From Molanna angustata (lineage: Eukaryota > Arthropoda > Insecta > Trichoptera > Molannidae), in assembly GCA_963576475.1 (NCBI GenBank), contig OY754973.1, positions 12,274,253-12,338,252 on the forward strand: a DNA stretch of 64,000 bases, read 5' to 3'. The position numbers were made by a program, and so were the translations under genes. Shown here in pieces: positions 42,902-55,270 of this stretch (its first letter is position 1; the number at the start of each line of letters is the position of its first letter). The notes below the pieces were generated by a model. It ran no database searches, had not been told where the DNA came from, and was given only the letters and a program-made list of their open reading frames with translations.

Positions 42902-45115
42902 CCCTCCAAAACAACGTCCAAGGACACATTTGCACATTTTCCTTCATGGTACAGTAGCTCTTTAATAAAAATAATTAAGGGAAATTAAAAAGCTCATGAG
43001 AAATGGAAGCGATCTGGTTCTTCTCGTGACTATGATGAATACTCATTGCTCAGATCTAGACAGAAACACCTGCAAAAGGTGTGTTATAATGACTTTATTA
43101 CTAGAACTAATCTGAATTGAGAACAAATCCTAAAACCTTACATCATTACGTGAAGTCTGGGAGGCCAAATACCGGTTACCCACAAAACATGTTTTATAAA
43201 GATATTTCAGCTAATGACACTGAAACCATATGTGAGCTTTTTGCATGTTTTTTTGACTCTGCCTTTGAAAGAGTTGGAGCTTCTCAAGAACACAGATGAC
43301 GCGTTCGAATGATCTTAATCTTGGACATATTCAATTTAATACCAAGGATGTGTTTTCTGAATTGAGAGCTCTTGACGTGAACAAAGGTCCAGGTCCCGAT
43401 GGTATACCCCCTCTGTTCATAGTAAAATGTGCGGGGGAGTTGTGTGTTATCCTAACGCGTTTATATACAAAATCATTTACTGAAGGTGTGTTTCCCACTT
43501 TATGGAAGAGATCTTATATAACTCCCGTGTATAAATCAGGTGACAAACTTAATGTTGAAAACTGCAGACCGATTTCGAAGCTTTGTTTATTTAGTAAAAT
43601 AATGGAAAAAATTATTGTAAAACAGATTACACCAGCATTCAAATCATTTATAATACCCAATCAACACGGCTTTTTTCCAGGTAGATCAGTTGAATCGAAC
43701 ATGGTTGAGTTTACCGATTACATTTTGAGGACAATGGGAGAGGGTTCAAGAGTTGATGCTGTGTATACTGACTTCTCCAAAGCTTTTGACAAAATAAGTC
43801 ATACAATACTCGTAGAAAAACTTGGGAAGTATGGTGTATACGGCAATCTGCTCAGATGGGCAACTTCATACATAGAGAATAGATCTCAAGCTATCGCAAT
43901 TAATAACTGTTTCCTATCTAATTTCCGACACTGTTCCTCTGGTGTACCCCAGGGATCCCACCTCGGTCCAATATTGTTTATACTATATATCAACGACATT
44001 CAAAAGTGTTTCAATCACAGCAATTTTCTAGTGTATGCTGATGATATTAAATTTTTTAGTAAAATAACTAGCTTAAGAGATAATGAAAATATGCAAGCGG
44101 ATTTGAATCGTTTATATTCGTATTGTAAAGATAACCAACTTTATTTGAATGTTTCTAAATGTGTTTGTATATCATTTACGCGTTCAAAAAATCAAATACC
44201 TTATAACTATACGATAAATAATGTTCCTTTGAAGAGAAGCGAGGTAGTTAGAGACCTGGGCGTAACTCTTGATGAAAAAATGCTGTTAAGAACCCACATT
44301 GATAATATTGTGGAAAAAGCATTCAAGCAACTGGGTTATATACTGAGAATATCTAAACCTTTTCAATCTAGTGACACTTTAAAATTGTTATATTTTACTT
44401 ATGTTCGAACCTATCTTGAATATGCTTCAGTTGTTTGGAACCCCCAGTATGTTACCTATATAGAAAGATTAGAAAAAGTCCAAAATAAATTTTCGAAACA
44501 CCTTGATTATAAATGCCGTCTTGCCTTTGATGATAGAATCCTTTCCGCTCGTCATCATAAGATAACATCATTAAAAAATAGACGTACCATTGCAGACATG
44601 ACACACCTACATAAAATTATTGATGGTGCCGTTGACTCTGAGTCTCTTGTTGGGAGTCTTCCAATTAATTGTCCCTTTCGTAGTACTAGAACAAATCTTA
44701 CTTTTAGATTGCCTCTCTGCAGAACTAACTATGTCCAAAATTCATACATCCAAAGGGCATGTAACATTTATAATGTTTTTTTAAGAATGTTGATATTTTT
44801 AGACATACTAAAATAAAATATAGGAATGCCATCTCTGAGACCCTTAGAGGTTTACGGTAGCTGATTCCTGATATGTCCTTTTTGACTGCGAGTGCTACAA
44901 CCTTCCTTTCTCTCTTTTTGTCCTTTTTATTCTGAATTTTGAGTACCTACTAAATTCTAAATAGCAATTTGTTTTACACTGTGCAGCTTAAAAAGATAAT
45001 GTAATATCCGCAAACAAAATTGATCTATGATATATTGTTAAAATTGAATTTGTTGTAATATTTGTTTGTATGACTGTATGTTTGTTAGGTTTAAATAAAA
45101 TAAAATAAAAAAAAT
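42902..45115 (+). mobile_element. Non-LTR retrotransposon (CR1/Jockey-type), 5'-truncated
   Basis: Linker between endonuclease and RT (42902-43300; 'SWYSSSLIKIIKG', 'DYDEYSLLRSRQKHL', 'NPKTLHHYVKSGRPN') with stops and two frameshifts. Then comes a 506-codon RT frame, a ~300-bp 3' UTR and an (AAAT/AAAAT) tail at 45092-45115. The AP-type endonuclease and ORF1 are absent, so it arrived truncated and has since decayed. 3'-end relatives at 8641, 40452 and 57150. Confidence 0.92.
43296..44816 (+). pseudogene. LINE reverse transcriptase, C-terminal ORF part (506 aa)
   Basis: RNA-directed DNA polymerase that would copy the element's RNA at the nicked target. Visible blocks: KGPGPDGIPP (30-39), PNQHGFFPGRSVESN (121-135), VYTDFSKAFDKISH with the first catalytic Asp (156-169), SSGVPQGSHLGPILF (214-228), and LVYADDIKFF with the paired catalytic Asp (245-254). 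Then DLGVTLDEK (320-328, thumb) and LEYASVVWNPQ (374-384), and the clade-typical C-terminal FRLPLCRTNYVQNS (470-483). The RT core is complete and uninterrupted. The ATG at 43296 is not the native start, since upstream codons continue in another frame. It is called a pseudogene because the linker is frameshifted. Confidence 0.92.
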
Positions 45116-45240
45116 ATAGTTATTTTTTATTGCAGATTATCAACTAGTATCATGCGAAGATTGTAGTATGTAGATACTATGTACGGCGTGTTAATTCTGC
45201 TTTATCGATTAAAGACCAAGTTGGCCATTGATTTAATTAA
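45116..45240 (-). mobile_element. Repeat family C fragment
   Basis: 'gcagattatcaactagtatc' and 'gtacggcgtgtta' followed by 'tttatcgattaaagac' match 51840-51990 in reverse. Confidence 0.6.
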
Positions 45241-45441
45241 AATCAACCATGCATATCACCATGCTACTTGAAGTAATACGATATGATGTGTATGTGTAGT
45301 AGGTATGCGTGATATATAATCTGATTCAAATTATCGATTTTATTTTTCATAAGAGGCAAACATCAACCACAAAATATCATAAAAATAAGATATTGAATAA
45401 TGATTTAATTTTAATAGTGCTAGAGTTTTTTACTAGAATGT

Positions 45442-46375
<934 letters not shown>

Positions 46376-46439
46376 TTGACCTTATTTTAAGTATTTTACA
46401 AAAAAATGTACCTACATTTGAGTGAGGTATATTCTCTAG

Positions 46440-46770
46440 ATACGTCAATAGATTTGTTCACAACGCCATCTATTGAGAATATTACACAACTTAAAATGAA
46501 TAGCGAACCTTATTTTATATGAACAATTCTTCTTGCGGGGGTAGGAAAGTCTAAATTTGGGGTTTATGTATTATTGATGATAAATCCTAAAAACACCAAA
46601 AATATTTTTTTTATATCTCGATAATAGCGCCACCTTTTGGGTCCAAAAATCACCTATCTTTCAATCCTTAACCATCCGTATAAATATAGAAAATTTCATT
46701 GAAATCGGTTAAGCGGTCTCGGAGATTAGCGTGTACGAACATTGTGACACGAAGTTTTTTAATTCCAAGA
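46440..46770 (-). mobile_element. Helitron-like 5' region
   Basis: 'tttcattgaaatcggttaag', 'cggtctcggagattagcgtg' and 'cattgtgacacgaagttttt' align with the 5' part of the Helitron at 4140-4218; the 3' CTAG end was not found. Confidence 0.5.
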
Positions 46771-46897
46771 TAATATGTATTGTTCAAACTCTCAAAATGA
46801 TAAATAAAGGAATATTTGCCTGAATAAAATTTAAAAAAAAATTGATTTCTTGATGCTGATTTATTTATTTATTTACATAATTCAACTGCACACTGAA

Positions 46898-46935
46898 GCG
46901 GAAAAGAAGTGGTCCCAGGACCACTTCTTTTCCGC
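46898..46935. repeat. Perfect 18-bp inverted repeat with a 2-nt loop
   Basis: 'gcggaaaagaagtggtcc' (46898-46915), CA, then its exact inverse (46918-46935). It sits at the 3' edge of the LINE fragment that follows. Confidence 0.95.
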
Positions 46936-47262
46936 GACTGTAACTATACCGTCAGCCCATCTTTATTGGGGTCGACTTACTCGACTTTTGCCTTCCCAAG
47001 GTCTCCGTTTTAGAATTCGTGGTACCCATCTCCCTAGAACTCCATTTTAGAATTCGTGGTGCCCATTGCCCATCTCCCAAGGTATCCGTTTTAGAATTTG
47101 TGCAGTACCCATCTCCCAAAGTCTCCGTTTTAGAATTCGTGGTACCCATCTCCCAAGGTTTTCGTTTTAGAATTCTTGGTACCCATCTCTCAACTTCATG
47201 TCTTGCCACATGACATTTCCACTGCCATTTGACTATGTACCGGTATTCACAATTTTCCATTT
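46936..47262 (-). mobile_element. LINE fragment with duplicated C-terminal segment
   Basis: The minus strand reads 'VKWQWKCHVARHEVERWVPR' and then four to five copies of a ~40-45-bp unit encoding (W)APRILK-R-PWEMG variants. In other insect LINEs of this type this is a single segment (compare 'RWAPRILNWRPWDM' at 1756-2012). The tail beyond ends at the palindrome. Confidence 0.75.
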
Positions 47263-48246
47263 TAAAACAAAAATTAGAGTTAAGATACTAGTCCTGAAGT
47301 GCTGTACTATTAGTCAGTAAATCAACGAGTGATGAGGGTGCTTTTGTTACTAACTATTCATAGCACATTTATGTCTCCCTTTATAAAGGCATTGAATGAG
47401 ATTTTTTGTTCAGACTTTAATGACATTCATTTACAAACTTGTAGAAATTTTAATAAAAACTTCAGATAAAAGCCCGGTGTTCAAATGATATTAATTTATT
47501 CAATTCAATCTAAATGTAGTCTCTACTTGAATAGGGTTTATATTAAACTCACGACCTTCAACTATACATTAAAATAATAAGAATTCTTTCGAATATTATT
47601 TCTCCTTAGACGCAATCTGACATCTATTTTTTTTATTTCACATTTTATTTCATTTTTTTTTCTCTTCCCTCTTCGCGAAAACATTTCTGTACTCTTTGAA
47701 CGTTTCCAAATATTTTTAATTTCACCCTAAACGTTCATTCACGCATGGATTATTTGAAAGAATTTAATTTATTCGGCATAAAACGTAACAGAAATATCAC
47801 CCGAGCAAGAAATATGAAAAGACTTTTTATCAAATCCCGAATCAATTTTCGCATTCCACTAAAGGAATTGTACCAACAGATATAAAAAGGAGTGCGTTAT
47901 GGCCAACACCAAACCCTCCAGTGCACAATTTTATTTTTCTAATAGGTTCTTTGAATGCATTGTTTCTTTTATAAAACGAAAATAACAATACTCCTACATC
48001 ATATATTATCATATTAATCATGACATTATTCAAAATATACACTCTACGTACATTCAAAATAGTACATTCGAGTTTCGACAGCCCCGCACTTTAACAGAAT
48101 AAATTAATTACAATGCTCCGTAATGTACTAACAGGCAAATAGTACCTTTTTTCAACACAAACGTTAGCACACTTTCACATTATTTTTTGCCAAGAGCACG
48201 GCTTCACTATTTGGGAAACGAACATTCTAGTCGAGGCGATATTTAC
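47263..48246. other. AT-rich DNA, no supported gene
   Basis: Nothing recognised. Confidence 0.45.
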
Positions 48247-48600
48247 TAGTTGCATGTAGCACATGAGATCCAACTGTCGATAGCGATAGTATGTATAGTT
48301 AAAGAAACGTTCCAAACTATGAACTCATAAATCCAAATTATCAAATATTTTAAGATATTTTGTTATCTATAAAAAAACATGTAGATATATGTAAATTTAA
48401 GGATATGATAGTACGGAGGTCAGACCATCTTTCCTACCCTAAATAAATAAACTATTGAGAGTCCCCATTGATATTGTGTAGTGTATACTGCCATACAAAT
48501 TGTATGCAATTATGTCGTCCCTTAATTCATTTTTATATGTATTGTTAAAATATTTGAGTAATACTATAAATAAAATTTTCTTGTTGAGGTAGGCGTTTTT
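48247..48600 (-). mobile_element. HINE-like element, 3' half
   Basis: 'tagttgcatgtagcacatg', 'gatccaactgtcgatagcga' and the family interior ('tttaagatattttgttatct', 'ccatacaaattgtatg') as at 1036-1440. The rest of the element is missing. Confidence 0.7.
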
Positions 48601-48630
48601 CGATATTTATAAAAAATAGTAATATAGTAG

Positions 48631-48638
48631 ATGTGTGT

Positions 48639-48684
<46 letters not shown>

Positions 48685-48726
48685 GTATGTGTGTGTGGGT
48701 GGGTGCGTGTGTGTGTGAGCGTGTGT

Positions 48727-48782
<56 letters not shown>

Positions 48783-48805
48783 TTGGGTGTCGGTGTGTGG
48801 GTGCG
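48631..48805. repeat. (GT)n compound microsatellite
   Basis: About 170 bp of GT with GC and GG interruptions. His-Thr and Cys-Val frames over it are artefacts. Confidence 0.97.
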
Positions 48806-48810
48806 AAACA

Positions 48811-49394
48811 GGCCACACTATATCTAATATTGTTTTTTTTTATTTTATTTATTTCTTTTCGCCTTAGTGATTGATATATTATTGTTTACTAATATATTAA
48901 TCATTGTTTTGTTTTATTTTTTTGCTTTATTGTTTGATTCATTCTTGTTTACTTTAATATAAATCATCTTATATAGAATGCTTAATGTCGCGAAAACTGA
49001 ATAAAGTACGAAAATTTGTATAAATATGTATTAATCTGATTGTGAAATATTTCACCTCGGTTAGGTGGATATATAATGTAAAAAATGATTTTGTAAATTA
49101 TTATAAATAAATAAATTGTAGGTATTGTGTATCAGATAAAGCGTCGTTGTTTTTAAGGGGTTTCCAACATAAAATTTAATCATTTCCCGAAATTAGGATA
49201 TTAAATTTATTTTCCTTTGTATCGATGTACGAATATAAAGGTGAGTACCTATATTATACACCAGTGTAAAGATACTCATTAAACCGAGGTCATTTTATGA
49301 TTCATGACATAAAGGGAACTTTGGCCACGATAAAAGGAATACATATAAACATATAATAACGTACTATACATAAAGGCTAAGGTAACGTACATAA
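48811..49394. other. AT-rich DNA
   Basis: Nothing recognised. Confidence 0.45.
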
Positions 49395-49790
49395 AGGCTA
49401 TACTTACTTTACTTTGCGTATGGCATCGGCACTGCTTGGCTCAAAGTCGAAACTCTGCTGTCAATAGCCAGTCGACCGCCGTTGGGGCGAGTCTGTGGAT
49501 GTCCTCCATCTCTCCCTCGAATCCGTGTAAGGTGCACTCCCCCACCAAATGTGCCACCGTCTGAGTCTCCGCTCCGCATTCGCAATTGGGAGAGGTTCTT
49601 TTCCCCCACTTCCAGAGAAGGTAGTTACAGCACCCCTGGCCTGTACGGATTCTGTTGAGTTGAACCCAAAGTCTTCTAGGCAGGTTGAAGCCAGGGACTT
49701 GCACTGTGGGATCCTCAATCAGGGACTTGTTGTGGCATTCCGCGCTTGTCCATCTCTGTTTCCATGCACTTTTTATGTTGTAATTAACAT
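49395..49790 (-). mobile_element. LINE C-terminal fragment with Cys-His motif
   Basis: Minus-strand frame of ~95 codons: VQVPGFNLPRRLWVQLNRIR, 'YLLWKWGKRTSPNCECGAET', QTVAHLVGEC and 'APTAVDWLLTAEFRL' then stop. C-x-C...H...C (CECG / HLVGEC) is the C-terminal zinc-knuckle-like region after the RT in I/R1/Jockey-related LINEs. The frame is open across this span, so it is a relatively recent copy. Confidence 0.85.
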
Positions 49791-49799
49791 CTTATAATA

Positions 49800-50369
49800 A
49801 TAACGTACTATAAGGCTATAATAATAACGTACAAAACAGAGATACCTACCAATATTATGCAGCCCTAAGGAAGTAAATGCAACTTGGCAATAATGTCAAT
49901 GTTCGAAAGAATTAATTGACAGTAAATCTGGAAAAGTATTAAGTTGGTACATTTTATTTGTTTTATATGTAACTACCTCCCTATATTTACTATGAGGCAC
50001 ACTTGCTGTGTTATGTTAAAAGAGGTTGAATTTCAACTCACCGACACGTACGGCAAGCGTGGTTTTTCAATTCCATAAACCTTTTAACAAATCATGAACT
50101 CGACTTTTAAAACAAAAATACCCCAGTACCCTTATTCCCTTTGACGTGTGATTTTGCGATAAGTTTCGCTAACCTTTACGTATCACAGAATGTAAAGTGA
50201 AAGTAACGTATCAGGAGCTGTCATTCATAACTACGAGTATAATCTGTGATCTGTATAAACGAACGAATGTGTTTACGCAACGCTTTTTGTCTTTACACAA
50301 AACTTAACACCACCTCGATATGCCGCATATTTTTTTTGCGAATAAATTCACCTGTCGAATGTCATACGT
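49800..50369. other. No gene recognised
   Basis: Ordinary AT-rich DNA up to the CpG-rich block. Confidence 0.4.
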
Positions 50370-50557
50370 ATTTCGCACCAATCAGAATCCCGCATTACAA
50401 ACGGCGAGCGGAGATTTTCTCGACATAAGTCGCGAAAGTTTACGCGGGCTAGTGTCCGCGGAAAACACTATTACGATCTGATATAAGAAACTCATGTAGC
50501 CTATAAACTTGTGTATATTGCCGCGATAAAAGAGCCGAAATAGGCATGCAGGTGAGT
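50370..50557 (+). promoter_or_regulatory. Candidate promoter and first exon with splice donor
   Basis: A sharp local rise in CG dinucleotides (I count about 11 in 170 bp, against few in the flanks). It includes a CCAAT-box-like ACCAATCAG at 50378, TATAAA at about 50502, and an exon-like end ATGCAG|GTGAGT with the GT at 50552-50553, a perfect donor consensus. If real, the transcript would start near 50530 and the first exon would encode at most Met-Gln. No downstream exon is identified in the window. Confidence 0.3.
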
Positions 50558-50639
50558 AGAGCTTATAGTTCATAAACTCACACCGCCATTAGAAGGGCCA
50601 GCTTCAAGGATTCAGGGGGAAACAAAATCGACGAATGGA

Positions 50640-50705
50640 TGTACTTAGAAGAGGCCTACATTCAGCAGTGGAGAGATGGCTGAAGGAAGAAGAAGCAGAA
50701 AAAGA
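50640..50705 (+). mobile_element. LINE 3' scrap
   Basis: 'LEEAYIQQWRDG' then stop and (GAA)n: the last codons of the 1756/14490/21784 family. Confidence 0.75.
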
Positions 50706-50706
50706 C

Positions 50707-50985
50707 ACTGTGAGGCACCGCCATAGAATGGTGCTTCCACTCTGTTCTTTTATAATTGTTTTTGCGTGTCATGTAAGTGCTGGGTAATCGAAAATTTACG
50801 AGGAACAATATGTTAGTATCACCCAATGAGCAATAAGGTACACCGCCCATTCTGGATGTTGCCATTTTACGTGAGACATGTTAGCGCCATGCTTCCTTTC
50901 ATCTGTTAATGCACACCCGTTAACCTGTCGCTGGTTTCCCAAATTGTGGGATAAGCCGTCGTGATATGAATGAGTGAATATTTTA
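50707..50985 (+). mobile_element. GAAT-tailed SINE-like element, full copy
   Basis: 'ctgtgaggcaccgccataga' start, 'aaattgtgggataagccgtc' and 'gtgatatgaatgagtgaat' end. Aligns with 10108 and 18757. Confidence 0.85.
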
Positions 50986-51005
50986 TAAGTACAATGTATA
51001 TTATT

Positions 51006-51480
51006 CCAACTGTCGATTCGTTCAAGAGAATGAAATTCTATTGAAGGAAGAGGCTGTATAGATCCAAGATGCGTGTATGAAGGTACATTTTGTTTGGCGT
51101 AGTGGACTTTTTTCACGGCTATTCCAACTTTGAAGTCAAAAAACACCAATTTAGAGGCTTCGCAGCATATAATATGTTCCGTATACAGATTTACTCAGAA
51201 TTCGGAGTAGAATATTTCGTGTGTATGTGTGTGTGTGTGTCTGAGTAAGAAAGTTTTGTTGGATAAATTTAACGAAATTGTAAATTGAGCGAATCAAAAG
51301 TTATAAGGGGGGGGGGGGGACACACACACACAGACACATACAGACACACACACAGACACACACAGACATACACACAAACCCACACACATAGACACACTAA
51401 ATGTTCTACTCCGAATTCTGAGCAAATCCGTATACAGCACATATATGCTGCGAAACCTCTAAGTTGGTGTTTTTTGACTT
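51006..51480. mobile_element. HINE-like element, inverted duplication
   Basis: 51006-51260 is the 5' half on plus ('ccaactgtcgattcgttc', 'agaggcttcgcagcatataa', GT run). 51273-51480 is the same region on minus (G13 run, CA run, 'gctgcgaaacctctaagttg'). Two opposite halves share one microsatellite-rich centre. Confidence 0.75.
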
Positions 51481-51514
51481 TTTTTAATAAAACAACTAAA
51501 AATTAATATAAAAC

Positions 51515-52045
51515 GAGTAGGTTGTGGCCAACGCTATACTCCTCACCAAAGAGACATTCTATAAATTATTCAAATTTGGTATGGAAAATATTCAGCATTT
51601 TCGTGAAAAGAGTTTGTTAAATTATTTTTTATTTAAATATTTTATTACGAAAAATTGATGACTCTTCATGCCATTTTATGAAAGTGATTTAAATTTCCTG
51701 AGCTTGGGGTCATTTTGAAATATTTGACAGTTAAAAAAATGAGAAGCACTATTCAGATATCCTTCAAAATCTAATGGGATCTAAGTGAGTATAAGGTATA
51801 CAAATTAGAAAATTTAGAAAGAATCGAATGATTACTTAAGTCTATAATTGATAAAGTAAAATAAACACGCCGTACATAGCACACAGCACATAGCACATAG
51901 CACACACACACACAGATACATTGTGATGAAACTTTCAGAATATAATCTCAGCATGATACTAGTTAATAATCTGCAATAAAAAAAATACCTTCCCTTAAAA
52001 ATTGCGAAATCATAACTCCCCAATATATCCCCTTGGGTTAGTGAG
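51515..52045 (+). mobile_element. Repeat family C, copy 1
   Basis: 'aaaacgagtaggttgtggcc' edge, 'gagcttggggtcattttgaa', 'acacgccgtacatagcacac', 'aactccccaatatatcccct'. Tandem with the next entry. No coding capacity; class unknown. Confidence 0.75.
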
Positions 52046-52189
52046 GACTAATAAACATTTTCCTTATATTCATATAAGATATGGAAAATGATGTAATAAT
52101 ACATAATAAAATTAAATAATACTTTAACATTAACAAATTTCACAATAATAATGTTAATTATATGTATTACCATCAGTCAGTATATAGTC

Positions 52190-52690
52190 AAAGTTGTTCC
52201 GTATTCAAATTTTGTATGAAAAATTTTCAGCAATTTAATGAAATGAGTTTGTTTAATTATTTTTTTATTTAAATATTTTATTACGAAATGTTGATATTTC
52301 TTTAATAGCATTTTATGAAAGTTATGAGCCTTTTTAGCTATTTGAAAATTAAAATTTCAAATTTTAATTTTCCTGGGCTTGGGGTCACTTTGAAATATTT
52401 GACAGTTAAAAAAATTGAGAAGCACTATTCAGATATCCTTCAAAATCTAATCGGGTGTAAGTGAGTATTAGATGTACAAATTTGCAAAATTTTAATAGAA
52501 TTGAATGAGTTCTTTAGTCTATAATCGATAAAGTAAAATGAACACGCCGTATATAGCACACTGCACACAGCACATAGCACACACACACAGATACATTGTG
52601 ATGAAACTAGTTGATAATCTGCAAAAAAATATCATTAAAAATTGCGAAATCATAACTCCCCACTATATGCCCTTGGGTTAGTCAGTTGTA
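52190..52690 (+). mobile_element. Repeat family C, copy 2
   Basis: Repeats copy 1 from 'caaattttgtatgaaaaat' to 'aactccccactatatgccct', in the same orientation about 650 bp downstream. The first ~70 bp of the family is missing. Confidence 0.75.
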
Positions 52691-52699
52691 AAAAATAAT

Positions 52700-53026
52700 A
52701 ATATTGTAAATAAAAATAAAAGAAGTATAAAAACAAACATATGTGAATATGTGATTTCAATTCAACACAGTAGAAAAACATAAAAAAATAAGACTATGAG
52801 GACACTACCAATGTCCCCACAATATTATCAAATATTCACAATTCAAATATTCCTAAGAACCAGAGAGATAAAACCCTTAGAAAAATAATTGAGTAAAAAA
52901 AAATTATATAATATATTATGATACGTAATAAAATGCTGTAAAATATTAATACAAAAATACGTAAGTCCGGTATAATCCTGCAGGATTTCCAACTAAATTA
53001 AGATAATAATTTGAAATTTTCTCTTA
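52700..53026. other. AT-rich DNA
   Basis: Nothing recognised. Confidence 0.45.
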
Positions 53027-53117
53027 CCTGCCACGGCCATAACAGTTAGGATACGAGGCAACATCCCTTAGGTAAAACCCAAAAGGATATGTTTTCATAA
53101 ATCTGATAACATCTGCA
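53027..53117 (-). other. Candidate exon on the minus strand
   Basis: Read on minus: 'gactaacctgcag' (possible acceptor), then 90 bp with one open frame containing MKTYPFGFYLRDVASYPNCY and GRG, then G|GTAAGAG, a strong donor. An overlapping frame starts ATGGCCGTGGCAG right before the donor. The branch-like ACTAAC is closer to the AG than usual and the pyrimidine tract is weak. I recognise no family. Confidence 0.22.
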
Positions 53118-53370
53118 GGTTAGTCACAACTAACTTTGAACATATTTTTACTAACACTTTGAAATCACGCTTTTACCGTATTCACGGTAATTTTCTATTA
53201 GATAATGAAAGAGGAAGGATACATTATATGACTACTGCAGTGTCACTGTATGCCACCAGCTCAGCATTGTGAATATTTGTCTGTGGAAGATATGTAATTT
53301 CTGGTTATCTCTGACAACTTCGACTCTTTCGAACTGAACAATTCATGATTTTAAAGTAAATTAAATAAAA

Positions 53371-53661
53371 ATGAGAAAATATCGCGTGCGTCAAACCAGA
53401 AGGGCGTATCTGCAAAAATGCAATTTTTCGTTTTTTTATGCCAAACGATACTTTATTAAGACCTTCACCATCTGTATAAAAATCACAGCTTACCGTTGCC
53501 TATTTTTCGAGATATTTCAAAAAATAATTATGGGCGTATGCTATGGCATAGGTGAATTTGTCGAGCCAGAAGGGCGTATGAACATACGCCGAAGACTTGA
53601 CCGATATCTTTGTGAAATATTATCGAACCAGTTGGGCAAATCTGCATACGACGAACATTAA
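53371..53661 (+). other. 96-codon open frame over short DNA repeats (not called as a gene)
   Basis: The DNA word 'ccagaagggcgtat' occurs at about 53396 and 53567 and a variant near 53628, but in different reading frames, so the similarity is of DNA, not protein. Translation begins MRKYRVRQTRRAYLQ, with no known motif. Confidence 0.2.
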
Positions 53662-54084
53662 ACAGATATTTAAAAAAAAATGTCTGAAAAAAGAAAATAT
53701 CGCCATCCAACCTATCAATTTAGTGTCTGTTTATATTGTGTGAAGTGAGCATCAGGAGGCATTGGGAAAATTTAATTCTGAACCACACCAGGAAAGGTAG
53801 GCAAATATTCCTTCTTTTTTCCTTCCTCCTGTCACTGGGTAAAACTAGTGGCACACACAGTAGGTATATGTGCAAACCGCCCCATCCACGATGAAAATTC
53901 TCTAGTTGTTTGCCGGATACTAGACCTTTTCGATCAGATACTTCACATATTGTTAATTCTATGTTATGCTTTTGATTTTTTTTTTATTTAATAGTGTTCG
54001 AAAATCTTTAAGGGGGGGTCAAAATATTGTCTGACGACATTATTAAAGTAGGCTGTGAGACCTAGATGCCGAGTTGACAGAACA

Positions 54085-54165
54085 GAAACGACTTCTATAG
54101 AAGTGTATGGAAGATGTCCACATCCAGCAGTGGAGGGACGAGAGCTACAGAAGCTAAGTGTGCGA
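54085..54165 (+). mobile_element. LINE 3' scrap
   Basis: 'tggaagatgtccacatccag' and 'cagtggagggacgagagcta' resemble the (V/I)QQWRD end of the 1756 family. Confidence 0.4.
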
Positions 54166-55270
54166 AAATAACGTACTGCGTGTACTGAGTGTACTGTCCT
54201 AGTTTTGAGAGTGTACTGGACAATATTTGATATACTTTCATTTTGAAAATATTTTATTTGTGGTAACAGGAAAAATCCACTCACGTACCCATTTAGAAAC
54301 CTGGCGTGATTGATTGATTTTTTTTTTTTTGACAAAATCATTTTTCGATTCCACATAATAATGTTCGATTGTTAGTCGAGAAGTTTTGCCGTAATAGATT
54401 TTCCCCTCTAAGTATAATGTTTCTCTAGGAAGTAAACAAGAATGAAATTGCGCAGAAAAAAACGAAATAATATGTTGACCTTCGCCATAATGAAAGCCAA
54501 TTCATTTTTATTGCAAAAATTTATCAATGCCTGAAGGAGCGAATAGCTAAGGGAAAATAAACCCTGGAGAATATACGATTTCAAAGAGATTTCACTTTTT
54601 GTTAAAGCTAGAGTCATCATTTATAAAAATACCAATTTTATGTGGGTACTATAAAGAGATCAAAAACAAAATAAATTATTGTTATTCTAGTTAAATTTCT
54701 AACACATATTTGTTTTGTTTTTTAAAAAATAGTATTTTGTGTTCAATGTTAAACTCTTACGATCATTTAAATAGTTTCGCCTGTGTTTTGTATAAATTAC
54801 TCTTCAATTTGATATTGTTCGACTGCAATTATGTAGATGATCTTTTTTTATATTGTGCATATTTTTCAATTAAGAAATAGATATTGAAACAAAATCTCGC
54901 CTTTCACTTAAAATTTCACTGGTTGAAACGTTCAGAACAAATTGATTTCAAGATTTACCTAATTTATGTTATTCAGAGGATTGAACATTCCGACACTTTT
55001 AACTTGATATGACTGAAATAATAAGAGATTTTAGGATATGAAAATCATATTTCTATCCATACCTTCATGAGGTTTATAAAAAAAATATATAAAACAACGT
55101 TTATTCTATCCGATTCTTACACCTTACCTCTTCGTCTGTCAAATCACAATAATTCAAAGAATTTTAATCGGACTAAACACCAAACTGTCCGATTCTGATG
55201 AACTGTAGACATTATTAGCTTCAAACGTCTTCTTGTATGTACACCCTCTTTATTCTTACTTTAAACTTTA
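54166..55270. other. AT-rich DNA
   Basis: Nothing supported; frames at 53988-54356 and 54408-54620 (minus) look random. Confidence 0.45.

Noticed and set aside
43117..43299. Independent 60-codon gene upstream of the RT
   Set aside because: It is the endonuclease-RT linker of the same LINE in another frame.
48564..48867. His/Thr-rich and Cys/Val-rich frames
   Set aside because: Translations of a (GT)n tract.
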